From: CAYONP01 sp964405335
GTDB taxonomy: Bacteria > Armatimonadota > UBA10988
Reading direction: 5' to 3'
Length of the DNA stretch: 32,040 nt
Assembly (NCBI GenBank): GCA_964405335.1
Contig: CAYONP010000071.1
Span: 1 to 32,040 of the forward strand
Position numbers and translations under genes: made by a program. The notes beneath the pieces are model-generated. The model searched no databases and was not told the DNA's origin. It saw only the letters and a program-made list of their open reading frames with translations. This document shows positions 17,306 through 27,399 of the stretch, piece by piece. The stretch's first letter is position 1. Each line of letters opens with the position of its first letter.

Positions 17306-18190
17306 GTGAGCGACATGCCGACGGCCGAGGGCGCGGACACGGGCTCGCTCCGGCGGCGGCTCGTCCGCGCCACGCCGGGGCTGTTCCTGCTCTACGGCGT
17401 CGCGCTGGCGCTGGTCAGCACCCTGACCGTCGGCCACGCCGGGCTCGCCGTGGCGCTGACCATCGGCTCGTGGCTCGTCTCGACCGCCCTCATCCTGCTC
17501 GCCACCGCCGGCTTTGCCGCCGCCGGTCGGCCGCGCCTGCAGCTCGCCACGCTGTTCGTCATCGGCACTTGCGGCTGGGTGCTGCTGGCCTATGTCTATG
17601 CCACGCCCGAGCGCGCCGCGCCGCTGGTGGTGCAGACCCACGATGCGGCGAGGACGCTCTGCATGATGCTCGCCGCGACGGCCTTCGGCACGCTGGTCGG
17701 CGGGCTCTTCCGCGAGCCGAGCCTGCTTCCCCCGGCGCTCGTCCTCGCCGGCGTGGTCGACATCATCGGCGTCAAGTACGGCGTGGTGGCGAAGGTCGCC
17801 AGTGAGAATCTCGAGACCATTACCATGGCCTCGGCGACGCTGCCGGCCGTCGCCAGCACGGTGGCGACGCGGTTCCCGCTCGATTCGCTGACCATCGGCC
17901 CGGGTGATATCGTCTTCGCGGCGCTGATATTCGGCGTCGTGGCACGCGCCGGGTGGGACTTGCGTTCTAACCTGATCTGGATGTTCGGCCTCAGTGTCAC
18001 CGGGCTGGGGCTGGTCATGCTCAGCGGCTGGCTGGTGCCCGGCCTGGTCTTCATCGGCCTGGCCGGGATTGTCGCCAACCGCGGGCGGTTCGCCTACACG
18101 GCCGACGAACGGCGGGCGCTGATGATCGCCACGGCGCTGGTGCTGGCCACCCTGACGCTGGTCAGCATCGGCCTGCGCGGGCTGCCTTAG
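17306..18190 (+). CDS. Polytopic membrane protein, candidate presenilin/SPP-like aspartyl protease
   Basis: A 294-residue protein with about nine hydrophobic helices. The start is GTG 17306, because a consensus -10 box ends 8 bases upstream; ATG 17315 is the alternative. In helix five Asp152 lies in GVVDIIGVKYG. Helix six opens with Asp201 in a GPGD sequence, matching the GxGD signature of presenilins and signal-peptide peptidases. Helix eight opens with VPGL (Pro245), at the position of their PAL motif. The Asp-Asp interval (49) and Asp-to-Pro interval (44) are close to those of archaeal presenilin homologues. I therefore suggest an intramembrane aspartyl protease, but the PAL motif is imperfect and overall similarity was not tested. 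leuS begins 21 bases after the stop and may be co-transcribed. Confidence 0.5.
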   Translation: MSDMPTAEGADTGSLRRRLVRATPGLFLLYGVALALVSTLTVGHAGLAVALTIGSWLVSTALILLATAGFAAAGRPRLQLATLFVIGTCGWVLLAYVYATPERAAPLVVQTHDAARTLCMMLAATAFGTLVGGLFREPSLLPPALVLAGVVDIIGVKYGVVAKVASENLETITMASATLPAVASTVATRFPLDSLTIGPGDIVFAALIFGVVARAGWDLRSNLIWMFGLSVTGLGLVMLSGWLVPGLVFIGLAGIVANRGRFAYTADERRALMIATALVLATLTLVSIGLRGLP

Positions 18191-18211
18191 CGGCCGAGAC
18201 GGGATACGGAC

Positions 18212-20803
<2,592 letters not shown>

Positions 20804-20880
20804 GCAGCCGAGCGGCGACGCGGTGCGGTGCCACCGGCGGCTCGGCCCGGTCTGAGGCAGGCAAGCGGCCGGCGCGGCGC

Positions 20881-20909
20881 TTGACTCCAGACCGTCCGGC
20901 GGCTATCAT
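20881..20909 (+). promoter_or_regulatory. Sigma70-type promoter of the ffh operon
   Basis: TTGACT (20881-20886) and TATCAT (20904-20909) are separated by exactly 17 bases, a near-consensus housekeeping promoter. It lies 61 bases before the ffh ATG and follows the leuS stop by 77 bases. It should drive ffh and, given the tight spacing that follows, the downstream genes as well. Confidence 0.8.
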
Positions 20910-20970
20910 GACCCCTTGCCGTGCCGCTTGTCCACGGACTTTCTGCGCTGCCTCACCAGTGGAGCCGAGC

Positions 20971-22323
20971 ATGTTCGAAGGCCTGACCGAACGCCTGGGC
21001 AAGGTGTTCGACAGCCTGCGAAAAAAGGGCGTGCTGAGCGAAGACGACGTCAAGCAGAGCTTGCGTCAGATTCGGCTCGTCCTGCTCGAAGCCGATGTCA
21101 ACTCGAACGTGGTGCGCAGCTTCTGCCGCACGGTCCAGCATCGCGCCGTCGGCGAGGTGATCCACTCGGCCCTCAATCCCGGCCAGCAGATGGTCAAGCT
21201 GGTCAACGAGGAGCTGGTCAACCTGCTCCAGGGCGAGGCCGCGGTCGAGCCGTGGAAGCCGGCCGGCGAGCTGCCCGTGCTGCTCGTCTGCGGGCTCAAC
21301 GGCTCGGGCAAGACAACCACCTGCGCCAAGCTCGCCGCGCACTATGAACGGCGTGGCCGCAAGCCGCTGCTGGTGGCCACCGACGTTCATCGTCCGGCGG
21401 CGATCCAGCAGTTGCAGACGCTGGGCGAGCGGGTCGGCGTGCCGGTCTATCAGATGGGCACGGGCCAGGAGCCGGTGCACATCGCCCGCGCGGCGCGGAG
21501 TTTCGCCGCCGAGGGTGGCCACGACCTGCTGATCGTCGACACCGCCGGCCGGCTGCACATCGACGCGGGGCTGATGGACGAGCTGGCGACGCTGAAGCGC
21601 GGGATTGAGCCGCAGCAGACCTGGCTGGTGCTCGACGCGATGACCGGCCAGGACGCCGTCAACGTGGCGGAGCAGTTCGACGGCGCGGTGGGTGTCGACG
21701 GGTACATCCTGTCGAAGATGGACTCCGACACCCGCGGCGGCGCGGCGTTGTCGATTCGCGCGGTGACGGGCAAGCCGATCCGGTTCATCGGCAGCGGCGA
21801 GAAGCCTGGCGATCTGGACGAGTTCATTCCCACGCGGGTGGCCGACCGGATCCTCGGCATGGGCGACATGCTGTCGCTGATCGAGCGCGCCGAAGCGGCG
21901 ATGGACCAGCAGGTGGCGCACCAGCTTGAGGACAAGCTGCGCGACGGCAAGTTCGACCTGGAAGACTTCTTGCTGCAGTTGCGCCAGGTGCCCAAGCTGG
22001 GTCCACTCGACCAGTTGGTCGGCCTGTTGCCCGGCATGGGTCCGATGATGGCCAGCGGTCAGATGCAGGTCGACGAGAAGGCGATCGGGCGGATGGAGGC
22101 GATCCTCTGCTCGATGACGCAAGACGAGCGGCGTCGGCCGGAGTTGATCAAGGGCTCGCGGCGGAAGCGCATCGCCGCGGGCAGCGGTACCTCGACGCAG
22201 GCGGTCAACGGTCTGCTGCGGCAGTTCAAGCAGATGAAGGGCCTGTTCGGTCAGTTCGCTGGGATGGAGAAGACGGTCCGTGGCCGGCGCCAGCTCCAGC
22301 GCATGTTTGGTGGGAGAAGCTGA
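20971..22323 (+). CDS. ffh: Signal recognition particle protein Ffh
   Basis: A 450-residue GTPase that binds SRP RNA and signal sequences to target nascent chains to the membrane. The N domain is followed by the P-loop GLNGSGKTTT (Lys114), then DTAGRLH, the SKMDSDTRGGAAL segment, and GSGEKPGDLDEF. The Met-rich M domain (MGPMMASGQMQV) follows, ending in a basic, Gln-rich tail. The ATG at 20971 has GGAG six bases upstream and gives the usual MFEGLTERL start; an open frame reaching further upstream begins within the promoter and is not used. Its TGA directly abuts the rpsP ATG. Confidence 0.97.
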   Translation: MFEGLTERLGKVFDSLRKKGVLSEDDVKQSLRQIRLVLLEADVNSNVVRSFCRTVQHRAVGEVIHSALNPGQQMVKLVNEELVNLLQGEAAVEPWKPAGELPVLLVCGLNGSGKTTTCAKLAAHYERRGRKPLLVATDVHRPAAIQQLQTLGERVGVPVYQMGTGQEPVHIARAARSFAAEGGHDLLIVDTAGRLHIDAGLMDELATLKRGIEPQQTWLVLDAMTGQDAVNVAEQFDGAVGVDGYILSKMDSDTRGGAALSIRAVTGKPIRFIGSGEKPGDLDEFIPTRVADRILGMGDMLSLIERAEAAMDQQVAHQLEDKLRDGKFDLEDFLLQLRQVPKLGPLDQLVGLLPGMGPMMASGQMQVDEKAIGRMEAILCSMTQDERRRPELIKGSRRKRIAAGSGTSTQAVNGLLRQFKQMKGLFGQFAGMEKTVRGRRQLQRMFGGRS

Positions 22324-22674
22324 ATGGCGGTGAAGATCCGCTTGCGCCGGCAGGGCGCGCGGAACGCGCCGACGTACCGGTTGGTCGTCGCCGACGGGCG
22401 CAGCCCGCGCGACGGCCGGTTCATCGAGACGATCGGTCACTACAACCCGCGGCGGCACGACGCCGAGGGCAATCCGGAGCTGAACGTCGACGCCGAGCGC
22501 GCGATCTACTGGCTCGACCAGGGCGCGCAGGCGTCGGATACGGCTCGCTCGCTGCTCAAGCGCGCCGGCGTGCTCAAGCTCCGGCATGACCAGCGGCACG
22601 GCCATGCGCCGGCTGAGCCGGCGCCCGAGCCGGTGGCCGAGCCCGAGCCGGAGTCCGAGCCGGCCGAGAGCTAG
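22324..22674 (+). CDS. rpsP: 30S ribosomal protein S16
   Basis: A 116-residue ribosomal protein. Residues 1-85 show the S16 fold signature: MAVKIRLRRQGARNAPTYR, then RSPRDGRFIETIGHYNP and AERAIYWLDQGAQ. After about residue 97 there is an added Pro/Glu/Ala-rich acidic tail, longer than the usual 80-90-residue protein. It follows ffh with no gap (TGA then ATG) and precedes khpA by 15 bases, the conserved order in many bacteria. Confidence 0.96.
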   Translation: MAVKIRLRRQGARNAPTYRLVVADGRSPRDGRFIETIGHYNPRRHDAEGNPELNVDAERAIYWLDQGAQASDTARSLLKRAGVLKLRHDQRHGHAPAEPAPEPVAEPEPESEPAES

Positions 22675-22689
22675 TCGCGGAGAGTGGCC

Positions 22690-22941
22690 ATGCCCGCGCC
22701 CGAGCCGCAGCTCAGTGAGTTGATCGAGTACATCGTGCGCCACCTGGTGGACGAGCCCGACGCGGTCGAGATCCGCGAGGTGCCCGGCCGGCGGCTGACG
22801 GTCTATGAGATCGTGGTCGCTGACCGCGACCGCGGCAAGGTGATCGGCCGGCAGGGTCAGGTGGCCAATGCCATCCGTTCGGTGGCCAAGGCGGCGGCCG
22901 CGCGCGACGGGCAGCACATCGCCGTCGAGATTGTGACGTGA
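22690..22941 (+). CDS. khpA: KH-domain RNA-binding protein KhpA
   Basis: An 83-residue protein made of one KH domain. The GxxG loop is in KVIGRQGQ (residues about 53-60), followed by the helix VANAIRSVAKAAAA. In Gram-positive bacteria the family binds RNA, often as a partner of KhpB. I start it at ATG 22690 because GGAGAG ends five bases before it; a GTG at 22684 overlaps that site. Its TGA overlaps the GTG start of rimM. The location between rpsP and rimM is the usual one. Confidence 0.92.
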   Translation: MPAPEPQLSELIEYIVRHLVDEPDAVEIREVPGRRLTVYEIVVADRDRGKVIGRQGQVANAIRSVAKAAAARDGQHIAVEIVT

Positions 22942-23456
22942 CAGGCGAGTGGGTCTGCCGGGCCGTGGTCGGGCCGCCGCACGGCGTGGCCGGCGCGGTG
23001 CTGATCCGGCTGACCACCGACTATCCGGAGCGGGTGACCGAGTGCGAGCGCCTGCGCTTGCGCCACCGCGACGGCAGCACGAGCGAACACGGCATCGAGT
23101 GGGCGCGGCCGCACAAAGGGAGTTGGCTGGCCAAGCTGGAGGGTGTCGACGGTCTGGAGGCGGCTGAGGCGCTGCGCGGCGCCGAGGTGGTGGTCGAAGC
23201 GGCCGAGCTGCCGCCGTTGCCGGCGGGTGAGTACTACCACCACCAGCTCATCGGCCTGGCGGTGTTCAGCAGCGACGGCCGGGAGTTGGGGCGGATCCGC
23301 GAGATCCTGCGCACCGGCAGCAACGACGTCTACATCACCGAGCGGCTGCTGGTGCCGGCGACGGCGGAGGTGATCCGCGAGGTCGACCTGGCGGCGGGGC
23401 GACTGGTGATCGAGTTGCTGCCGGGATTGCTGGAGTCATGCGGTTCGACCTCGTAG
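22938..23456 (+). CDS. rimM: Ribosome maturation factor RimM
   Basis: A 172-residue 30S assembly factor that assists maturation of the 16S rRNA 3' domain. The N-terminal domain starts VVGPPHGVAGAV, the family's 'G-HG-G-V' opening. The C-terminal PRC-barrel contains EYYHHQLIGLAVF and NDVYITERLLVPATAEVI, the latter like the 'LxPxxxxVI' segment of RimM. The start is GTG 22938, overlapping the khpA TGA. Its last 19 bases overlap trmD in another frame, so the two are translationally coupled. Confidence 0.92.
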   Translation: MTGEWVCRAVVGPPHGVAGAVLIRLTTDYPERVTECERLRLRHRDGSTSEHGIEWARPHKGSWLAKLEGVDGLEAAEALRGAEVVVEAAELPPLPAGEYYHHQLIGLAVFSSDGRELGRIREILRTGSNDVYITERLLVPATAEVIREVDLAAGRLVIELLPGLLESCGSTS

Positions 23457-24160
23457 CCAGCGCGCCCGAGGTCTTCGCCGGCTGGCTCGAGGCGAGCATT
23501 CTCGGCCGCGCGCGGGGTGGGCCGCTCGAGATTGTCGCGCACAACCTGCGCGACTGGGCGCTCGACCGGCACGGCACGATCGACGACACGCCGTATGGCG
23601 GCGGCGCGGGCATGGTCCTGCGGCCGGAGCCGCTGACCGCGGCGATCGAGGCGGTGCGAGCGCTGAGCGCCGAGCCGGGCTGCGTCTGCCTGATGACGCC
23701 GCAGGGCGAGGTGTTCAGTCAGGGCCTGGCGCGCGAGCTGAGCGCGCTGCCGCGGCTGATCCTGGTCTGCGGCCGGTACGAGGGCGTCGACGAGCGGGTG
23801 CGCGAGCAGTGTGTCGAGCGCGAGATCTCGGTCGGCGACTATGTCCTGACCGGCGGTGAGGTGGCCGCCATGGCCGTGGTCGAGGCGGTCGGGCGGCTGG
23901 TGCCCGGGGTGGTGGGCGCGGCGGAGTCGCTGGTCGACGAGTCGTTTGCGGAACCGTTGCTGGAGTATCCGCATTACACGCGGCCGGCGGAGTTTCGCGG
24001 GGCGGCGGTGCCGGCGGTGCTGCTTGCCGGTCACCACGAACGGGTGCGGCTGTGGCGGCGGCAGGAGCGCCTGCGGCGGACGCTCGAGCGCCGGCCGGAG
24101 CTGCTGGCACAACGGCGATTGAGTGACGAGGACCGGCGCCTGCTGGCGCGGATTGTCTGA
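23438..24160 (+). CDS. trmD: tRNA (guanine-37-N1)-methyltransferase
   Basis: A 240-residue SPOUT enzyme that methylates G37 of tRNAs with a G36G37 sequence, preventing frameshifts. The ATG at 23438 lies inside the end of rimM, with GGAG just ahead. Characteristic segments are DDTPYGGGAGMVL (residues about 49-61), the trefoil-knot motif LVCGRYEGVDERV (about 109-121), and EISVGDYVLTGGE (about 129-141). The catalytic-domain linker and C-terminal tRNA-binding helices follow (YTRPAEFRG, GHHERVRLWRRQ). Length is typical. Confidence 0.97.
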   Translation: MRFDLVASAPEVFAGWLEASILGRARGGPLEIVAHNLRDWALDRHGTIDDTPYGGGAGMVLRPEPLTAAIEAVRALSAEPGCVCLMTPQGEVFSQGLARELSALPRLILVCGRYEGVDERVREQCVEREISVGDYVLTGGEVAAMAVVEAVGRLVPGVVGAAESLVDESFAEPLLEYPHYTRPAEFRGAAVPAVLLAGHHERVRLWRRQERLRRTLERRPELLAQRRLSDEDRRLLARIV

Positions 24161-24168
24161 GGTGTGAT

Positions 24169-24555
24169 ATGGCGGATCTGATCAAGCGCGCGGAAGAGGC
24201 CAATCGCGAGGCGTTGAACATCGACCCCTCGCTCATCCCGCCGTTCGGCGTCGGCGACACGCTGCGCATCGAGCTTGAGGTGACCGAGGGCAACAAGACC
24301 CGGCTGCAGCCGTTCCAGGGGGTCTGCATCCGGCGCAACGGCGGCGGCCACTCCGAGACCTTCACCATGCGGCGCGTGGCCAGCGGCGTCGGCGTCGAGC
24401 GCACGTTTCTGCTCTACTCGCCGAAGATCAAGACCATCAAGGTCACCCGGCGCGGCTCGGTGCGGCGGGCGCGACTCTATTACCTGCGCGGCCTGACCGG
24501 CAAGAAGAGCCGGATCAAAGAGGCCGCTCGCGACGAGGCGGTGAGCGAAGACTGA
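24169..24555 (+). CDS. rplS: 50S ribosomal protein L19
   Basis: A 128-residue ribosomal protein at the 30S-50S interface. The family's core is visible: PPFGVGDTLRIELEV, RLQPFQGVCIRRNGGG, ETFTMRRVASGVGVERTFLLYSP and VRRARLYYLRG. GAGGT sits five bases before the ATG; the gap from trmD is 8 bases. The next gene starts 37 bases after the stop. Confidence 0.97.
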   Translation: MADLIKRAEEANREALNIDPSLIPPFGVGDTLRIELEVTEGNKTRLQPFQGVCIRRNGGGHSETFTMRRVASGVGVERTFLLYSPKIKTIKVTRRGSVRRARLYYLRGLTGKKSRIKEAARDEAVSED

Positions 24556-24592
24556 GCACGCCGCCCGCGCGGCCGGGTCGTCGGATGACCGC

Positions 24593-25948
24593 ATGAGGGC
24601 CCTGTTCACCGAATACAGCACCTACCTCGTCGCCGGCCTGGTGGCGCTGCTGGGGCTCATGCGGCTGGTCCTGCTGCTGGCCCGCCCCGGCTCGCCCGCC
24701 GCGCGGGCCGTGCTGGCGCTGTGGCACCCCGAGGCACGCCGGCCCGAGGCCGATCCGGCGGCCGTTCATCGCGCCGTCGCCCAGAACATGGACAGCACGC
24801 TGCTCGCGTTGGCGGTCGTCTTCGGGGTGCTCCGGCCGCTGGTGGTGCAAGCTTTCTACATCCCCTCGGCCAGCATGGAGCCGACGCTGCTAGGCAACTC
24901 TCGGCAGCAGGACCGCGTGCTGGTCAACAAGTACCTCTACGCGCTGCGCGAGCCGCGGCGGGGCGATATCGTCGTCTTCGAGGCGCCCGAGGCCGCGCTG
25001 CGGACCAGCGGGGCGGGAAACAAAGAGTATATCAAGCGCCTGATCGGCGAGCCGGGCGACACCGTCGAGGTTCGCGGTCACGAAGTCTGGATCGACGGCG
25101 CGCCGCTCCATGAGCCGTATCTGCGCGATCGGGTGCGCCATCCGTTCGGCCGCGCGAACGGCGACTGGGGGCCCGCGGTGGTGCCGCCCGGACAGTACCT
25201 GATGATGGGCGACAACCGCGACAACAGCAGCGACGGCCGCGTCTGGGGTTTCCTCCCGCGCGAGAACATCATCGGCAAGGCCAGCGCCGTGTTTTGGCCG
25301 CCGCGGGCAGCCAAGCTGCTCGACGATCGCTGCCGGCCGCTCGGCGCCTGGTTCATCGATCGCCGCGCGCAAATCGTCGTCTGCCTTGCCCTGACCTTGC
25401 TCAGCCTCGCGCTGGCCTGGTCCGAAACGCGCCGGCAGGGCCGCGCCGCGCGGGCGGCCGCCCTGGCCGCGGCGGTGGTCGTCAGCGGTCTGCTCATCGC
25501 CCGGCCCGTGCTGGTGACCGACGAGGCGGCGGCGCCCGAACTGCACCGCGGCGACATCGTGCTGGCGGCGCCCTACTGCCCCTACGTGCGCGGCCCGCGA
25601 CGGGGTGACCTGGTGCGGTTGAGCGAGCCCGAGACGGGTCTGATGGTGGTTCGCCGCGTGGTCGGCCTGCCGGGCGAGGTGGTCGACCTGCAGGCCGGCG
25701 AGTTGATCGTCGATGGTTGGTCGGTCGAGGCGCCCTGGCTGCCGGCCGGCGAACGTGGCTGGTGGGGGCCCGAGCGCGTGGCCAGTGACCATCTCTGTCT
25801 CTGGTCGGCGGGTGGCCACGGCCCGGCGCTGGTCCAGGTGCCGTTGCGCGCGGTGCGGGCGACGGTGTTGGCCAGGCTGTGGCGGTCGCGCGGCGGGTTG
25901 TCGCCGGCGGCGGCGTCGGCGTCGGAGATGGAGTCGTCGGGCGGATAA
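24593..25948 (+). CDS. lepB: Signal peptidase I fused to a second, dyad-less S26-like domain
   Basis: A 451-residue membrane protein. Residues 1-250 are a complete type I signal peptidase: two N-terminal membrane helices, Ser94 in PSASMEPTL, RRGDIVVF, Lys148 in YIKRLIGEPGD, and GDNRDNSSDGR. It removes signal peptides from exported proteins. After two more hydrophobic segments (about 260-306), residues about 307-440 repeat the fold: HRGDIVLAAP, RRGDLVRL, VVRRVVGLPGEVVDL. Here Ala312 replaces the nucleophile Ser and Arg354 replaces the base Lys, so this half should be inactive. The start ATG has no strong ribosome site; context suggests readthrough from rplS. Its 5' half is closely similar to the next gene, indicating tandem duplication. 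Confidence 0.9.
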   Translation: MRALFTEYSTYLVAGLVALLGLMRLVLLLARPGSPAARAVLALWHPEARRPEADPAAVHRAVAQNMDSTLLALAVVFGVLRPLVVQAFYIPSASMEPTLLGNSRQQDRVLVNKYLYALREPRRGDIVVFEAPEAALRTSGAGNKEYIKRLIGEPGDTVEVRGHEVWIDGAPLHEPYLRDRVRHPFGRANGDWGPAVVPPGQYLMMGDNRDNSSDGRVWGFLPRENIIGKASAVFWPPRAAKLLDDRCRPLGAWFIDRRAQIVVCLALTLLSLALAWSETRRQGRAARAAALAAAVVVSGLLIARPVLVTDEAAAPELHRGDIVLAAPYCPYVRGPRRGDLVRLSEPETGLMVVRRVVGLPGEVVDLQAGELIVDGWSVEAPWLPAGERGWWGPERVASDHLCLWSAGGHGPALVQVPLRAVRATVLARLWRSRGGLSPAAASASEMESSGG

Positions 25949-25957
25949 GGAGTGGGC

Positions 25958-26698
25958 ATGCTGAGTAAGCTGTTCACCGAGTACAGCATCCACCTGGTCG
26001 CCACGCTGGTGGGCATCGTGGTGCTGATGCGGATCGCGCTGGCGTTATGGTCGCCGCCGTCGCCGATTGCCCGGTTCGTGCTCTGGTTCTGGCACCCCGA
26101 CGCGCGCCGGCGCGGGGGTGAACTCGATCCGAAGCTCCATGCCCTGACCTGCCAGAACATCGATGGCACGCTGATCGCCCTGGCGCTGGTCTTCTTCGTC
26201 ATCCGGCCGTTCGTGGTCCAAACGTTTTACATCCCGAGTTCGAGCATGGAGCCGACGCTGCAGGGCAATCCTCACCAGAAGGACCGGGTGCTGGTCAACT
26301 GCTATGTCTACCGGCTGCGCGAGCCGCGGCGGGGCGACATCGTGGTCTTCCGGCCGCCGCCCAAGGCGCCGGCCGATCCCACCGGTCGGCGCACGCCGTT
26401 GATCAAGCGCATCGTTGCGGTGCCCGGCGATGTCTTAGAGGTCAGGGACCACCGCGTCTGGATCGACGGCGCCCTGCAGGATGAGCCGTTCATCCAGATC
26501 GAGGGCGGCCATTACGAGAGCGACCGGGTGCGCAACTGGGGTCCCGAGACGGTGCCGGAGGGGCATTACTTCGTTATGGGTGACAATCGCGCCAACAGCG
26601 CCGATGCGCGCTACTGGGGCTTCCTGCCCGAGGAGTACCTGGTCGGCGAGGCGATGTGCGTGTTCTGGCCGCTGAAGGCCATCAAGCTGCTGGGCTGA
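25958..26698 (+). CDS. lepB: Signal peptidase I (second copy)
   Basis: A 246-residue type I signal peptidase with intact catalytic dyad: Ser96 in PSSSMEPTL and Lys150 in LIKRIVAVPGD, plus RRGDIVVF and GDNRANSADAR. The N-terminus (KLFTEYSIHLVATLVGIVVLM) and the spacer with FWHPDARR parallel the first copy almost position by position. AAGGAG at 25947-25952, overlapping the previous stop codon, lies five bases before ATG 25958, so I prefer it to the GTG at 25952. Two active paralogs side by side may divide substrates. Confidence 0.95.
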   Translation: MLSKLFTEYSIHLVATLVGIVVLMRIALALWSPPSPIARFVLWFWHPDARRRGGELDPKLHALTCQNIDGTLIALALVFFVIRPFVVQTFYIPSSSMEPTLQGNPHQKDRVLVNCYVYRLREPRRGDIVVFRPPPKAPADPTGRRTPLIKRIVAVPGDVLEVRDHRVWIDGALQDEPFIQIEGGHYESDRVRNWGPETVPEGHYFVMGDNRANSADARYWGFLPEEYLVGEAMCVFWPLKAIKLLG

Positions 26699-26702
26699 GC
26701 CG

Positions 26703-27338
26703 ATGACCGGGCTGCTCGAACGCCTCGAGCTGGAGCCGGTCTCGGCGGCGCTGTTGGCGCTGCTGATTGCCGCCCGGTTCGTCTCGTCGCTGCGCTCGGC
26801 CACGCGGCCGGCGCGGCGCGGACCGGGCCGTGTGCGCTGGCTCGATGCCGGATTGACCGTCGTCGGCTGCTGGCTGCTGGTCATCCAGCCGTTCATCGTC
26901 CGCGTCGACGAGTTGCGCTCGCCGGTCATGGCGCCGACGCTGCGGGGCAGCGCGACACCGCTGATCGACGGGGTCAACGACCGGCTGGTGACAGCCCGCT
27001 ACCTGACCGCTCTGCGGCCGCTGAGGCGGGGCGAGATTGTCTCTTACCGGTCGGGCGACGGCAGCCTGGCGGTCGGTCGCGTGGTCGGCCTGCCGGGCGA
27101 GGTGGTCGGGCTTAGGCCGGGCGGCCGAGCCGAGGTCGACGGTCGCGAGTTGGACGAGCCCTATGCGCGCGGCGGGCGGTTGTTCACCCCGCCGGCGCCG
27201 GTGCCGGCCGAGAGCTACTTCGTCGTCGCCGACGATCGCGACCGCGATTGGCCGCCGGAGTTCGTGGTGCCGCAGTCGGCGGTGCGGGGGAAGGTGATCG
27301 CTATCGTCTGGCCGCCGGCGCGGGCAGGGCTGCTCTGA
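26703..27338 (+). CDS. Signal peptidase I paralog lacking the catalytic dyad
   Basis: A 211-residue protein whose ATG lies four bases after the lepB stop. Fold markers of S26 peptidases are present in order: a hydrophobic helix (about 51-65), SPVMAPTL, RRGEIVSY, GRVVGLPGEVVGL and VVADDRDRDWPP. The residue before Met in the SM-x-PTL motif is Val75 rather than Ser, and the residue before Arg in the KR motif is Gly125 rather than Lys. It should therefore not cleave. Staphylococcus aureus SpsA is a known example of an inactive homologue beside an active one. A regulatory, scaffold or substrate-holding role is possible but unproven. Confidence 0.8.
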   Translation: MTGLLERLELEPVSAALLALLIAARFVSSLRSATRPARRGPGRVRWLDAGLTVVGCWLLVIQPFIVRVDELRSPVMAPTLRGSATPLIDGVNDRLVTARYLTALRPLRRGEIVSYRSGDGSLAVGRVVGLPGEVVGLRPGGRAEVDGRELDEPYARGGRLFTPPAPVPAESYFVVADDRDRDWPPEFVVPQSAVRGKVIAIVWPPARAGLL

Positions 27339-27350
27339 ATCGGCCGCCGG

Positions 27351-27374
27351 CGGCGCCGAGGTCGCTCGACGCCG
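27351..27374 (-). terminator. Hairpin between convergent genes
   Basis: CGGCGCCGAG and CTCGACGCCG flank a GTCG loop; read on minus all ten pairs form, one as G-U. It lies between the convergent signal-peptidase paralog and the PII gene and could end one or both transcripts. No T-tract follows, so the assignment is weak. Confidence 0.35.
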
Positions 27375-27399
27375 CCGTGGCCGCGACACAGGAGTCGGC

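Noticed and set aside
22600..22670. Repeated GAGCCG units considered as a tandem repeat or CRISPR-like array
   Set aside because: They encode the Pro/Glu tail of S16, are in frame and irregular, and have no spacers.
20953..22917. Long open frame on minus opposite ffh, rpsP and khpA
   Set aside because: It spans three certain genes and has no recognisable domain.
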